Made by a program: the position numbers and the translations under genes
DNA from: Microbacterium sp. AK009
GTDB taxonomy: Bacteria > Actinomycetota > Actinomycetes > Actinomycetales > Microbacteriaceae
Assembly (NCBI RefSeq): GCF_013410955.1
Contig: NZ_JACCCG010000003.1
Span: 124,001-188,000 of the forward strand
DNA length: 64,000 bases
Reading direction: 5' to 3'
Part shown: piece by piece, positions 7,994 through 16,287 of the stretch
Layout: each line of letters starts with the position of its first letter
Position numbering within the stretch: position 1 is the first letter of the stretch
The notes under the pieces: model-generated
Database searches by the model: none
What the model was told of the DNA's origin: nothing
The model's input: the letters and a program-made list of their open reading frames with translations, nothing else

Positions 7994-8987
7994 CGAGGAC
8001 GGAGTGCTCCGGCTTGCGGTCTGGGGTGCCGGAATCATGGGTGAGCGCGTGGCGCGCGCCGCCTCGTCGCTTGATGGTGTGACGGTCGTGGCCGTCGTGG
8101 ACCGCGAGGGGGAACGAGCTCGATCTGTGGGGGACCGGATTGGCGCGCGCGCCTTCACCGATCTTGCGCGCGCCTGCGAGAGCACGGGTGCCAGCGCGGT
8201 GTACATCGGGCTGCCCAATGCCGCGCACCGGGACGCTTGCGTGGAGGCCGCCGTGCAGCGACTTCACGTACTCGTCGACAAGCCCCTCACTGCGACGTCG
8301 GCGGAGGCTGACGATGTGGTTCGCGCCGCGCGCCACGCTGGGGGCTTCTGGATGACAGGGTTCAGCTATCGGTTCCGGGGCGAGTGGCAACGCGCCCGCG
8401 ACGTCATCCGCTCCGGGGCCATCGGGGAGCCGTACTTCGTCTCCGACACCGTGGTCGAGGCGTTCCGGTCAGCACCGGCGTGGTACTGGAACCGCAGCGC
8501 AGGCGGTGGGGTGATACAGCTGCAGAGTCACCACGTGTTCGATCGATGGGAGTGGCTGTTCGACCGCGATGTCACCGGCCTCTGCGCCCAAAGTATTGCG
8601 CCGGACGGACACGACGCGGAGTTGTCGGCGGTAATCGCGGCGCGACTTGGACAAGCGCTCGTGGCATCGTCCGCCCTCTCGTTCGGCGTCGGCTACGACG
8701 CCCCGCCCCGGGTGGCGCTCACCGTCCAGGGCACCCACGGCGTGCTCGAGCTCGACGAGTCGCGGCGACTGATCGTCACGACCGATGCCGGGACCACCGA
8801 AGAGTCATTCCACGATGACTGGCTCGTCGCCGAACTTGCCGCCTTCGCCGCCGGCACGCGCGGAAATGACTCAGGCCTGCCTGGACTTGCAGCGGGGCGG
8901 CGGGCGGCGCTGCTCGCAGAGGCCGCCGTTGCATCAGCGGAGGGTGGCGGCTGGATCTCCACCGTGGCCGACAGGGGGTGGCGATGA
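7986..8987 (+). CDS. Gfo/Idh/MocA family oxidoreductase, second copy
   Basis: NAD(P)-dependent dehydrogenase, 333 residues from the ATG at 7986, which overlaps the ATPase gene by 8 nt. Rossmann motif AVWGAGIMG near the N-terminus. The family EKP motif reads VDKPLTAT, keeping the key Lys but replacing Glu with Asp. GGGVIQLQSHHVFD further on supplies the usual His/Asp active-site region. It differs strongly from the copy at 517, so the two probably act on different carbons or intermediates of the same substrate. Confidence 0.88.
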   Translation: MIDEDGVLRLAVWGAGIMGERVARAASSLDGVTVVAVVDREGERARSVGDRIGARAFTDLARACESTGASAVYIGLPNAAHRDACVEAAVQRLHVLVDKPLTATSAEADDVVRAARHAGGFWMTGFSYRFRGEWQRARDVIRSGAIGEPYFVSDTVVEAFRSAPAWYWNRSAGGGVIQLQSHHVFDRWEWLFDRDVTGLCAQSIAPDGHDAELSAVIAARLGQALVASSALSFGVGYDAPPRVALTVQGTHGVLELDESRRLIVTTDAGTTEESFHDDWLVAELAAFAAGTRGNDSGLPGLAAGRRAALLAEAAVASAEGGGWISTVADRGWR

Positions 8988-9766
8988 CCCCCGACACCTA
9001 TTCGATCCGGGCGGAGCGTGCGGGGGTACTCGCGACACCGGGGTGGGCCATCATGCTCGGCGAGAACGACAGCACACTCCACGACTTGCACTTCTACGTG
9101 TGGATCGTCACCGATGGCACCACAATCGGCCTCATCGACACCGGTCTGCCGCCGGATCGCGCCGACTCTGATGCGCTCAGCGCGACCAATCGCGCCTTCG
9201 GGGACACGACCGGATTCCGTTCGATGCGCACGCTGGCGCAGATCCTCGAGGACGCGCGAATCGACCCTGCCGATATCGCATTCGTCGCCCTCACGCAGAC
9301 CGTCACGTACCACACCGGTGGCCTTGACGCGGCGCTCCTGCCGAACGCCACCTTCTATCTGGCGCGCGCCGGAGTCGACGAGTTCCTGGGCGACCCCCCG
9401 GGCCATCCGGCACCCGAGTTCTACTTCACCGCGGCCTCATGGGACAGCCTGCGCATCTTGGCGATTGAGGGTCGGCTGCGCCTTGTCGCGGATGCCGAGC
9501 AGATCCGCCCGGGGATACGGTTCGAGGTGACCGGGGGCCACCACCCCGGTTCGGCCGGGGTGCTCGTGTCGACCCCCCAAGGGCTGGTGGGAATCCTTGA
9601 GACCGCGTTCTTCGCACGCAATCTCGAGACCGGCCGCCCGATCGGCATCGCCGAGAACGCCGCCGCCGCACGGCGGGCGATGGCGTCCTTCCTTGCGCGG
9701 TGCGACGACGTGGCCGCAATCCACGACCCTGGTAATGCTGAGCGGTTTCGGGCGGTGGTGCGATGA
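8984..9766 (+). CDS. Metallo-beta-lactamase-fold protein with degenerate metal site
   Basis: 260 residues, resembling N-acyl-homoserine-lactonase-type MBL proteins in overall layout: a strand before LIDTGLPP, a central metal loop, then GHHPGS and a C-terminal IHDPG. The zinc motif HxHxDH is replaced: the segment reads LTQTVTYHTGG where active members read LTHxHxDHxGG, so two His and the Asp are lost and only the last His remains. The later GHTPGH-like segment keeps one His, and the bridging Asp is Thr in LETAFF. It may bind ligand without classical di-zinc hydrolysis, or use another metal set. The ATG at 8984 overlaps the upstream stop and follows AGGGGG. Coupled to both neighbours. Confidence 0.75.
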   Translation: MTPDTYSIRAERAGVLATPGWAIMLGENDSTLHDLHFYVWIVTDGTTIGLIDTGLPPDRADSDALSATNRAFGDTTGFRSMRTLAQILEDARIDPADIAFVALTQTVTYHTGGLDAALLPNATFYLARAGVDEFLGDPPGHPAPEFYFTAASWDSLRILAIEGRLRLVADAEQIRPGIRFEVTGGHHPGSAGVLVSTPQGLVGILETAFFARNLETGRPIGIAENAAAARRAMASFLARCDDVAAIHDPGNAERFRAVVR

Positions 9767-10902
9767 GCGCGGCTGATCAGGACGCTGCGCCCGTGGTGCT
9801 GCGAGGCGGCACGGTGCACGATCCGGCTACCGGACGCGCGCGCGTGACCGACGTTCGACTCGAGGGTGGGGTGATCGCGACGGGGGACGCACAGCCCGGC
9901 GACCGCGTGATCGATGTGACCGGGCGAATCGTGTCGCCCGGCCTCGTTGACCTGCACACCCACATCTTCGCCGGCCAGGATCTCGGCGTCGACGCCGACG
10001 GTGTCGCCTTCCCCTCCGGTACGACGACCATGATCGACACCGGCAGTGCCGGGGCGCACCTCATCGGAGCATTCCGCGCATCGACTTTGGAGCGTTCGAC
10101 GGTCGGCATCCGCGCTTTCTTGAACATCGCGACGATTGGTGCGACGAGCATCCTCCTCGGCGGGGAGCTGCGCGCGCCGTGGTACGTCTCGGAGGAAGAG
10201 GCAGTCGCGGCGATCGACGCGCACCGCGACTTTGTGGTCGGCGTGAAGGTACGCGCGTCCGCGGACGTGGGCGGCGAGCACGCTCTCCCCGCACTCGCCG
10301 CCGCGCGGCGGGTCGCCGACCGCGTGGGCCTGCCGCTCATGGTCCACCTCGGTCCGCCACCGGTCGGCGTAGACGAGATCGCCGATTCGCTCCGTGAGGG
10401 TGACATCCTGACCCATGCCTTCACGGGGTGGCCCGGCAACGCTGTCGTCGACGACGACGGCCGGACGCGACCATCGGTAGCGCGGGCCCGCCAACGCGGG
10501 GTGCTTCTGGACATCGGGCACGGCGCATCCGGCTTCAGCCTGGAAGTCGCGCGCAGGATGCTCGCCGCCGGTCAGCCTCCCGACACCATCAGCACCGACC
10601 TCCACGCGTACTCGAGCAAGACTGTCGGAGACCTGCCGCAGGTGATGTCGAGGTTCCTCGCGCTCGGGATGCCGCTCGGCGACGTGCTACGTTGCACGAC
10701 GGTCACCCCAGCACGCGCGGTCGGCCTCGCCGTAGGGGAGCTGACGCCAGGATCGCGAGCAGATGTCACCGTGCTCGAGCTCGTCGACGCCGACGTCGAG
10801 TACGCCGACGGCTTCGGCGCGACCATCCGGGCGTCACGCGAACTCCGGGCGGTACAGACCTTCCTCGGCGGACAGCAGGTCTACGAGCGGGGGTCGGCAT
10901 GA
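9763..10902 (+). CDS. Amidohydrolase/deacetylase family metal-dependent hydrolase
   Basis: 379 residues, amidohydrolase superfamily, closest in my reading to the Atu3266/EF0837 group (acetyl-mandelate esterase-like, often called D-aminoacylase or dihydroorotase-like). Metal ligands are visible: H65 and H67 in DLHTHIFAG, a probable carboxylated K162 in GVKVRAS, H195 in MVHLG, H218 in LTHAFTG and the catalytic D279 in STDLHAYS. The C-terminal beta-sandwich segment ends at LGGQQVYERG. In other bacteria this family sits next to a SelA-like PLP gene, as here (12943). Likely removes an acyl group, or opens an amide or ester, in the imported compound (inference). Overlaps both neighbours by 4 nt. 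Confidence 0.85.
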   Translation: MSAADQDAAPVVLRGGTVHDPATGRARVTDVRLEGGVIATGDAQPGDRVIDVTGRIVSPGLVDLHTHIFAGQDLGVDADGVAFPSGTTTMIDTGSAGAHLIGAFRASTLERSTVGIRAFLNIATIGATSILLGGELRAPWYVSEEEAVAAIDAHRDFVVGVKVRASADVGGEHALPALAAARRVADRVGLPLMVHLGPPPVGVDEIADSLREGDILTHAFTGWPGNAVVDDDGRTRPSVARARQRGVLLDIGHGASGFSLEVARRMLAAGQPPDTISTDLHAYSSKTVGDLPQVMSRFLALGMPLGDVLRCTTVTPARAVGLAVGELTPGSRADVTVLELVDADVEYADGFGATIRASRELRAVQTFLGGQQVYERGSA

Positions 10903-11792
10903 TCCACTCCGTGGTCGTGGGCGGCGGCATCATGGGCAGCGGGATCGCGATCGCGCTGGCCCGAGCCGGACACGCCGTGTCCGTCGTCGAACCCAACGAG
11001 TGCGCGCGTGCACGGCTGAACACGGGCTTCGCGGAGCATCGGTGGCCTTCGCCCGAGCTGGTGCCGTCGGTCGGCGCCGACCTCCAAGCGTCGGCCGCGG
11101 CCGATTTGGTCATCGAGGCGGCACCCGAACACGCAGAGCTGAAGCGGGCCCTGTGGCGGCGGATCGGAACCGTTGCCCCGGAGACCGCGATCCTCGCGAC
11201 CAATACATCGTCGCTCGACGTCGACGACCTTGCCGCGTGCGTACCCAATCCCGCCCGCGTGCTCGCCACCCACTGGTTCAATCCCGCCTATGAGATTCCG
11301 TGCGTCGAGGTCGCTCCAGGGCACCTGACCTCCTCCGCGGTGGTGCAGCACGTGATGGAGATACTCGCCGCGGCCGGCAAACGTCCCGTCGTGGTGGGCA
11401 ACACCGCCGGTTTCGTGGCGAATCGGATTCAGTTCGCGGCGATCCGGGAAGCAATGCTCTGTGTGCAGGAGGGGGCGTCTCCGGCAGACGTGGACGAGAT
11501 TGTGCGGTCATCCTTCGCGCCGCGCCTGGCCGCGCTGGGGCCGCTTGCAAATGCGGATCTCGGCGGTCTCGACACGTATCTCGCAATCTTCGACGTGTTG
11601 CGACGTGCGCACGGCGCTCGCTTCGAGGCGCCTGCAATGCTCGTCGATCTTGTGGCAGAGGGGCGGGTCGGCACGAAGGCCAACGCGGGAGTTTTTGACT
11701 ACACGCCGCAAAGCGCTCGCGCTCTCGCCATGCTCCGCGACGATCGGATATCCCGCGTCCTCGGCGCGATCCGCAATGAACAGGGAACATAG
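10899..11792 (+). CDS. 3-hydroxyacyl-CoA dehydrogenase family protein (probably a hydroxy-acid 3-dehydrogenase)
   Basis: 297 residues from the ATG at 10899; the long in-frame upstream extension to 10428 is a shadow of the amidohydrolase gene. NAD motif VVGGGIMGSG at the N-terminus, TNTSSLDVDDL, the catalytic His in ATHWFNPAYEIP, and the VANRIQ Asn. The THWFNPAYEIP form is also seen in carnitine and L-gulonate 3-dehydrogenases. With no CoA ligase or thiolase nearby, I favour oxidation of a beta-hydroxy acid over fatty-acid beta-oxidation. Last gene of the importer unit: its stop lies 3 nt before operator 3. Confidence 0.85.
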   Translation: MIHSVVVGGGIMGSGIAIALARAGHAVSVVEPNECARARLNTGFAEHRWPSPELVPSVGADLQASAAADLVIEAAPEHAELKRALWRRIGTVAPETAILATNTSSLDVDDLAACVPNPARVLATHWFNPAYEIPCVEVAPGHLTSSAVVQHVMEILAAAGKRPVVVGNTAGFVANRIQFAAIREAMLCVQEGASPADVDEIVRSSFAPRLAALGPLANADLGGLDTYLAIFDVLRRAHGARFEAPAMLVDLVAEGRVGTKANAGVFDYTPQSARALAMLRDDRISRVLGAIRNEQGT

Positions 11793-11795
11793 ATG

Positions 11796-11831
11796 TTTCG
11801 GATATATGAAATACTATTCACGGTTATGAAT
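11796..11831. promoter_or_regulatory. Putative IclR-type composite operator 3
   Basis: Four half sites: TTTCG (11796-11800), N6, TGAAA (11807-11811), N4, ATTCA (11816-11820), N6, TGAAT (11827-11831). The spacer GATATA before TGAAA is identical to that in operator 1 (430-435). It fills the gap between the hydroxy-acid dehydrogenase stop and the ribosome site of the alcohol dehydrogenase gene, so it should govern the third transcription unit, which includes the IclR gene itself. Confidence 0.75.
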
Positions 11832-11845
11832 GGGGAGGTGGGTCC

Positions 11846-12946
11846 GTGCGTGCGCTGAGGCTCGAGGAGATCGGCCGGCTGAGTCTGGTCGAATTGGACG
11901 AGGTGTCGCCGGCACCCGGAGAGGTCGTGGTCGAGACGATCGCTACCGGCATCTGCGGGTCCGACATCCATGGCTACACCGGCCACAATGGCCGACGGGT
12001 TCCCGGCCAGATCATGGGTCACGAGACCGTGGGGCGGATCGCCGCGGTGGGTGCCGACGTCTCGCGCGACCGCTACCGCGTCGGGGCTCTCGTCACGGTC
12101 AACCCCGTCGTCGTGCCACCCGAGCGCGTGCGGGCGTTCGAGGGCCGGGAGCAGCACGATCCCCGGCGACGGGTGATCGGTGTCGACCCGGCGTTCGTCT
12201 CCGCGTTCGCCGAGCGATACGCCGTTCCTGTGACGAACGTCGTTGTGCTGCCGGAACTGGCCAACCCCCTGCACGCGGCACTGATCGAACCTCTCGCCGT
12301 CGCCATCCACGCCGTCCACCGGGTGGGGGGCGTCGAGGGGCAGGCGGTCCTCGTCATCGGCGGCGGCCCGATCGGGCAGTCCTGTGTGCTCGCCGCCATC
12401 CGCGACGGCGCCGAGCGCGTCTTCGTGTCGGAGCCCAACGAGGCCCGCCGCTCGATCTGTTCGTCGCTTGGAGCCGAAGTCATCGATCCGAGCGGCGCCG
12501 ACGTGCCGCAGTCCGTGAGCGAACTCACGGGCGGACTCGGCGCCGACGTCGCGATCGACGCGGTCGGGAACACCGCGACGATTTCGGACGCGCTGCGTTC
12601 GACCATGCTGGGCGGGCGGGTGTGCCTTGTCGGGATGGCCCAACCGAACGTGGCACTCGACGCCTATCGCATCAGCACTGACGAACGCGTGCTCGTGGGG
12701 AGCTTCACCTACCCGGCCAAGACCTTCGAGGAGGCGGCAGCCTGGGTGTCGGAGGGAACGGTCGACCTTAACGTGCTGGTCAGCGACGTCGTGGCACCTG
12801 AGTTCGCTGACGCCGCATTCGCACGACTGGCCCGAACTCTCGATGTCGCAGGCAAGGTGCTGATCCGCTTTGCTCCGGACGGCGCGGAGACGGGTTCGGA
12901 CGCTGGAGCGGCAGCCCCTCTCCGCGCAGCTGCGGACGCATCATGA
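11846..12946 (+). CDS. Zinc-type medium-chain alcohol dehydrogenase (polyol/threonine dehydrogenase-like)
   Basis: 366 residues, MDR superfamily. Catalytic zinc ligands C37 (GICGSD) and H59/E60 (GHE) are present and the nucleotide motif VLVIGGGPIGQS lies near residues 168-179. The structural-zinc lobe, which in most members carries four Cys around residues 90-110, has none here (VNPVVVPPERVRAF and after), so only one metal is expected. The GTG at 11846 follows GGGGAGGTG. Likely oxidises a secondary alcohol of a polyhydroxylated intermediate with NAD(P). The 3' end overlaps the SelA-like gene by 4 nt. Confidence 0.87.
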   Translation: MRALRLEEIGRLSLVELDEVSPAPGEVVVETIATGICGSDIHGYTGHNGRRVPGQIMGHETVGRIAAVGADVSRDRYRVGALVTVNPVVVPPERVRAFEGREQHDPRRRVIGVDPAFVSAFAERYAVPVTNVVVLPELANPLHAALIEPLAVAIHAVHRVGGVEGQAVLVIGGGPIGQSCVLAAIRDGAERVFVSEPNEARRSICSSLGAEVIDPSGADVPQSVSELTGGLGADVAIDAVGNTATISDALRSTMLGGRVCLVGMAQPNVALDAYRISTDERVLVGSFTYPAKTFEEAAAWVSEGTVDLNVLVSDVVAPEFADAAFARLARTLDVAGKVLIRFAPDGAETGSDAGAAAPLRAAADAS

Positions 12947-14160
12947 GCGCCGGGGCTCAGCGGGGAGGGGACGAAGGGGGGATCTTCGCGAGCATCGGTG
13001 TGCGTCGCGTCGTCAACGGCGTAGGGCCGGCAACCCGGCTAGGGGGCGTCGCATTGCACCCTTCCGTCGTCGCGGCGATGACAGACGCCACCCACTACCC
13101 GGTCCGGATGGACGAGTTGGAGCGGTCCGCAGGGCGCGAGCTGGCCAGGATGCTGGGAGTCGAGAGCGCGTATGTCACCTCCGGCGCGTCGGCCGCACTT
13201 ACTCTTGCGACCGCGGCCATCATCGCGGGCGAGGACGCGGCCAAGATCGACGCGCTCCCCCGCGTTGAGGGCGTCCCGCGCGACATAGTCGTGCTTGCCG
13301 CGCACCGCGATCCCTATGACCGCGCGCTGGAGGCAGCCGGAGCCCGGCTGCGGGTGGTGGGCTACCCCGCCACGACGCACCTCGGCGAGGTGGACCGCGC
13401 CCTTGACGACGAGACAGCGGGCGTGCTCTACCGGCCCGGCCGCCCCGGCGATCATCCCCCACTGTCCGCCATCTGCGAACTCGCCGCGCGCCGCGGCATA
13501 CCCGTCCTCATTGACGGCGCGCTCTACGCGCCCCCGCTCGAAAACCTGCACCGGTGGATGGATGCGGGCGCCGCGCTCGTGGCTCTGAGTGGCGGCAAGC
13601 ACTTCCGTGGCCCGCAGGCCAGCGGCATCCTGTGCGGACACGCGGGACTTGTCGATCTGGTCGCGTTGCAGCACCAAGACATGGATGAGCGGGAGGCGAC
13701 CTGGATCCGCGGAGCCCGCAGCACCACACCGCTCACCCCGCCCCGGCAAGGCATCGGGCGCGCAATGAAGGTCGGGCGTGAGCAGATCGCCGGACTCATC
13801 GCCGCCGTAACCCGATACGTCGAGGCGCCCGGGGCAGACGACGAACCCGGCATCCGCGAGCTCCAACAGCTGCGCGCACTGCTTCAACCGGGCACCATCC
13901 CAGTGATCTGGCACGAAACCTCTGTGCTGGGCGTGCCCGTACTCGAACTGGATCTGGCCGCTGCGGGACTCGACGCCGACTCGTTCGTGACCGCCCTCCG
14001 CGAGCGGGACCAACCCATTTTCCTCGAGGAATCAGAGGCATGGCGGGGGGTGCTCCAGGTCAACCCGATGGGGCTGACACACGGCGACGGACGGACGATC
14101 GCGGAAGCGGTCACCGCAGCCGCCCGGGCGCTGCGTGGCACAGAAGGAGAGCATCAGTGA
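12943..14160 (+). CDS. SelA/DgaE-like PLP-dependent enzyme
   Basis: 405 residues, fold type I PLP enzyme related to L-seryl-tRNA(Sec) selenium transferase but shorter at the N-terminus, so not SelA itself. The PLP Lys is K219 in LSGGKHFRGPQ, the ring-binding Asp is D191 in VLIDGALY, and the phosphate-binding stretch is TSGASAAL near 79-86. The named relative is DgaE, D-glucosaminate-6-phosphate ammonia-lyase, which makes a 2-keto-3-deoxy acid by beta-elimination. There is no selB or tRNA-Sec here. With RidA two genes downstream to clear enamines and an amidohydrolase upstream, an amino-acid or amino-sugar-acid ammonia-lyase is the best guess (inference). Confidence 0.82.
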   Translation: MSAGAQRGGDEGGIFASIGVRRVVNGVGPATRLGGVALHPSVVAAMTDATHYPVRMDELERSAGRELARMLGVESAYVTSGASAALTLATAAIIAGEDAAKIDALPRVEGVPRDIVVLAAHRDPYDRALEAAGARLRVVGYPATTHLGEVDRALDDETAGVLYRPGRPGDHPPLSAICELAARRGIPVLIDGALYAPPLENLHRWMDAGAALVALSGGKHFRGPQASGILCGHAGLVDLVALQHQDMDEREATWIRGARSTTPLTPPRQGIGRAMKVGREQIAGLIAAVTRYVEAPGADDEPGIRELQQLRALLQPGTIPVIWHETSVLGVPVLELDLAAAGLDADSFVTALRERDQPIFLEESEAWRGVLQVNPMGLTHGDGRTIAEAVTAAARALRGTEGEHQ

Positions 14161-15029
14161 AGCTCATGCGAACTGGCGAGCCCGGATACGAACGCGCGAC
14201 AGTCAGCGCGGACGGCGTGATGTGGTTCGACGCCACCGCCGTCGTCGACGACATCGATCCCGGGTTCTTCGCCGGCGATGGGCTGCAACGGCTTCGCTCC
14301 GCGCTGGATGCGGGGACGTTGCGGCCCGTGGCGACCGACGGCGTCCGGATCGGTCCCGCGCTTGGATCGCCGACGTCGATCGTCTGCATCGGGATGAACT
14401 ATGCCGCGCATGCCGCGGAGTCCGGGTCGTCCCCGCCCGACGAGCTCGTGATCTTCTTCAAGAAGACGAACACAGTGTGCGGCCCCCACGAGCCCATCGT
14501 TCCGACCGACGCACGCTCGACCATCGATTGGGAAGTCGAGTTGGGCGTGGTGATCGGAGCACCGCTGCACGGCCGTGTCAGCCCCGCGGAGGCGATGTCG
14601 GCGATCGCCGGCTATGTGCTCGCCGACGATCTCAGCGACCGGTGGCTGCAGATCGAACGCTCCGGCGGCCAGTGGTCGAAGGGAAAGAGTTTCCCGGGAT
14701 CGTGCGCGCTCGGCCCGTGGATCGCTACGGCGGACGAGATCGCCGACCCGCAATCGCTGCGCATGCGTTCATGGGTCAATGGCCAGCCGCGACAGGATTC
14801 CACGACAGCCGACATGGTGTTCCCTGTCGCGCAGATCCTCACCGAGCTCGCTCGGGTGATGGCGCTCGAGCCGGGCGATCTCATCCTCACCGGCACTCCC
14901 GAGGGTGTCGCGCTCTCCGGCCGATTTCCCTACCTCTCGTCCGGCGACACCGTCCGGATGACTATCGACGGACTCGGCGAGATCGAGCACACCGTCGCTC
15001 CCTTCCCGACCGAGGAGGTCACGGCATGA
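14157..15029 (+). CDS. Fumarylacetoacetate hydrolase family protein
   Basis: 290 residues from the GTG at 14157, which overlaps the previous stop behind AGAAGGAGAGC. Family features in order: GMNYAAHAAESG, VIFFKKTNTVCGP, the metal-binding acid cluster in IDWEVELGVVIG, YVLADDLSDRW, KGKSFPGSCALGPW and GTPEGVALSG. Members hydrolyse C-C bonds of 1,3-diketo acids, decarboxylate oxaloacetate, or hydrolyse 2,4-diketo-3-deoxy sugar acids in non-phosphorylative sugar pathways. The last role fits the dehydrogenases and the possible ammonia-lyase around it (inference). Overlaps ridA by 4 nt. Confidence 0.9.
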   Translation: MKLMRTGEPGYERATVSADGVMWFDATAVVDDIDPGFFAGDGLQRLRSALDAGTLRPVATDGVRIGPALGSPTSIVCIGMNYAAHAAESGSSPPDELVIFFKKTNTVCGPHEPIVPTDARSTIDWEVELGVVIGAPLHGRVSPAEAMSAIAGYVLADDLSDRWLQIERSGGQWSKGKSFPGSCALGPWIATADEIADPQSLRMRSWVNGQPRQDSTTADMVFPVAQILTELARVMALEPGDLILTGTPEGVALSGRFPYLSSGDTVRMTIDGLGEIEHTVAPFPTEEVTA

Positions 15030-15403
15030 ACGACATCGTTGGACACACCGATCGGGCGCCGCGGCCTGCCGGACCCTATTCGCAGAGCCGTCGGAGGGGC
15101 TCTGTGGTCGCGTGCGCGGGCCAGGCGGGGATCCGCGCCGACGGTAGCGTCGCGGAGGGCTTCGTGCTCCAGTTCCGGCAAACTCTCGAGAACCTTCGAG
15201 AGACGCTGGCAGCGTCAGGCGCCGACCTGACGGACGTCATCCAGGTGCGTGTATTCCTTACCGATCCCGCCCAGTTCGCCGAGATGAATGAGGTCTACGC
15301 GGATTTCTTCACTGATCCGCTGCCTGTGCGTACGACGGTGACAGTCACGCTACCCGCCCCGCTGCTGGTCGAGGCAGACCTGCTTGCGGTCGTAGCGGAC
15401 TGA
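15026..15403 (+). CDS. RidA family enamine/imine deaminase
   Basis: 125 residues, the normal size. Family features: GPYSQSRRRGSVVACAGQ near the N-terminus, the catalytic Arg R102 in LPVRTTV and the Glu E116 in LLVEADLL that positions the water. RidA hydrolyses reactive 2-enamine or imine intermediates released by PLP-dependent eliminases. Its place just after a SelA/DgaE-like PLP enzyme suggests that enzyme makes such an intermediate. Starts within the previous stop codon; 65 nt separate it from the IclR gene. Confidence 0.92.
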   Translation: MNDIVGHTDRAPRPAGPYSQSRRRGSVVACAGQAGIRADGSVAEGFVLQFRQTLENLRETLAASGADLTDVIQVRVFLTDPAQFAEMNEVYADFFTDPLPVRTTVTVTLPAPLLVEADLLAVVAD

Positions 15404-15468
15404 CGGCGTGAAGATGGGCGGTGCGACAATGTGCAGCGGTCAGTTCACGAACGCAGGGGAGGTCGGCG

Positions 15469-16287
15469 ATGAGTGATCAGGGGCAGAACGTCAAGTCAGC
15501 CCAGCGCACCCTCGAACTCCTCGAGGTCGTGGCGCGGCATCCGAATGGCGTGACCTTCGTCGAGCTCGCAGAGCAGTTGCCGTATCCGAAGAGCAGCCTG
15601 CACGGGCTGCTGCACACGGTCGTGGCGATGAAGTGGCTGACGCTCGACCCCGACGATCGCCGGTACTCCATCGGTGTGCGTCCCTGGGAGGTCGGCCAGG
15701 CGTTCCGCCGCAGCCGTGACATCGTCATCCGGGCGCGACGCTACCTGCGCGAAGCGAACGAGGCGCTCGACGAGACCGTACAGCTCGGCATCTTGGACGA
15801 CCTCGACGTGGTTTATCTCGACAAAGTGGAGGGCACAAAGCCATTGCGGCTCGTCTCCAACGTCGGTAGCCGGCTTCCCGCCTACGTGACCGGTATCGGG
15901 AAGGCGCTGCTCAGTGGACTGCCCGACCGCGTCCTGCGGGAGCGATTCGCGGGCCAGGAGTTGCCCGGTTACACCTCGCGGACGATCACCTCCGGCGACC
16001 GGCTCATCGAAGTGCTCGCGGAGGTGCGGCGTCAGGGCTACGCCACCGACGACGGCGAGTACTCGCACGGCGTGTACTGCGTCGCCCTTCCGATCATGAA
16101 CCGGCAGCGCCAGGTTGCCGCGGCCCTGAGCTTCTCGGTGCCCAAAGCTCGGGTGGACAACGGTGAGGTGAGCAGCGATCGCATGATCGAGGTGCTTCGC
16201 GTCGCGTCTCACGCGATCTCGCGCGCCCTCGACACGGCATCGTCAGCCGGGGAAGCTCCACGTCTCGCGGAGGGGAGGGCGGAATGA
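15469..16287 (+). CDS. IclR family transcriptional regulator
   Basis: 272 residues. N-terminal winged helix (about residues 8-65, VKSAQRTLELLEVVARHPNG onward) followed by the IclR effector domain, including YVTGIGKALLSGLP and the C-terminal ligand segment with VALPIMNRQRQV. I chose the ATG at 15469 behind AGGGGAGGT; an in-frame GTG at 15421 would add 16 residues without family support. As the only cluster-specific regulator of this type it probably binds the composite operators at 405, 2657 and 11796, the last giving autoregulation. The stop overlaps the lactonase-like gene by 4 nt. Confidence 0.92.
   Translation: MSDQGQNVKSAQRTLELLEVVARHPNGVTFVELAEQLPYPKSSLHGLLHTVVAMKWLTLDPDDRRYSIGVRPWEVGQAFRRSRDIVIRARRYLREANEALDETVQLGILDDLDVVYLDKVEGTKPLRLVSNVGSRLPAYVTGIGKALLSGLPDRVLRERFAGQELPGYTSRTITSGDRLIEVLAEVRRQGYATDDGEYSHGVYCVALPIMNRQRQVAAALSFSVPKARVDNGEVSSDRMIEVLRVASHAISRALDTASSAGEAPRLAEGRAE

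Noticed and set aside
12943..14160. True selenocysteine synthase (SelA)
   Set aside because: No selB, selD or tRNA-Sec is visible, the N-terminal tRNA-binding domain is missing, and the neighbours are catabolic.
15441..15456. GTTC-AC-GAAC motif before the IclR gene as a further operator
   Set aside because: Arms are only 4 bp and the spacing (2) does not match the three composite sites; the IclR gene is already within the third unit.
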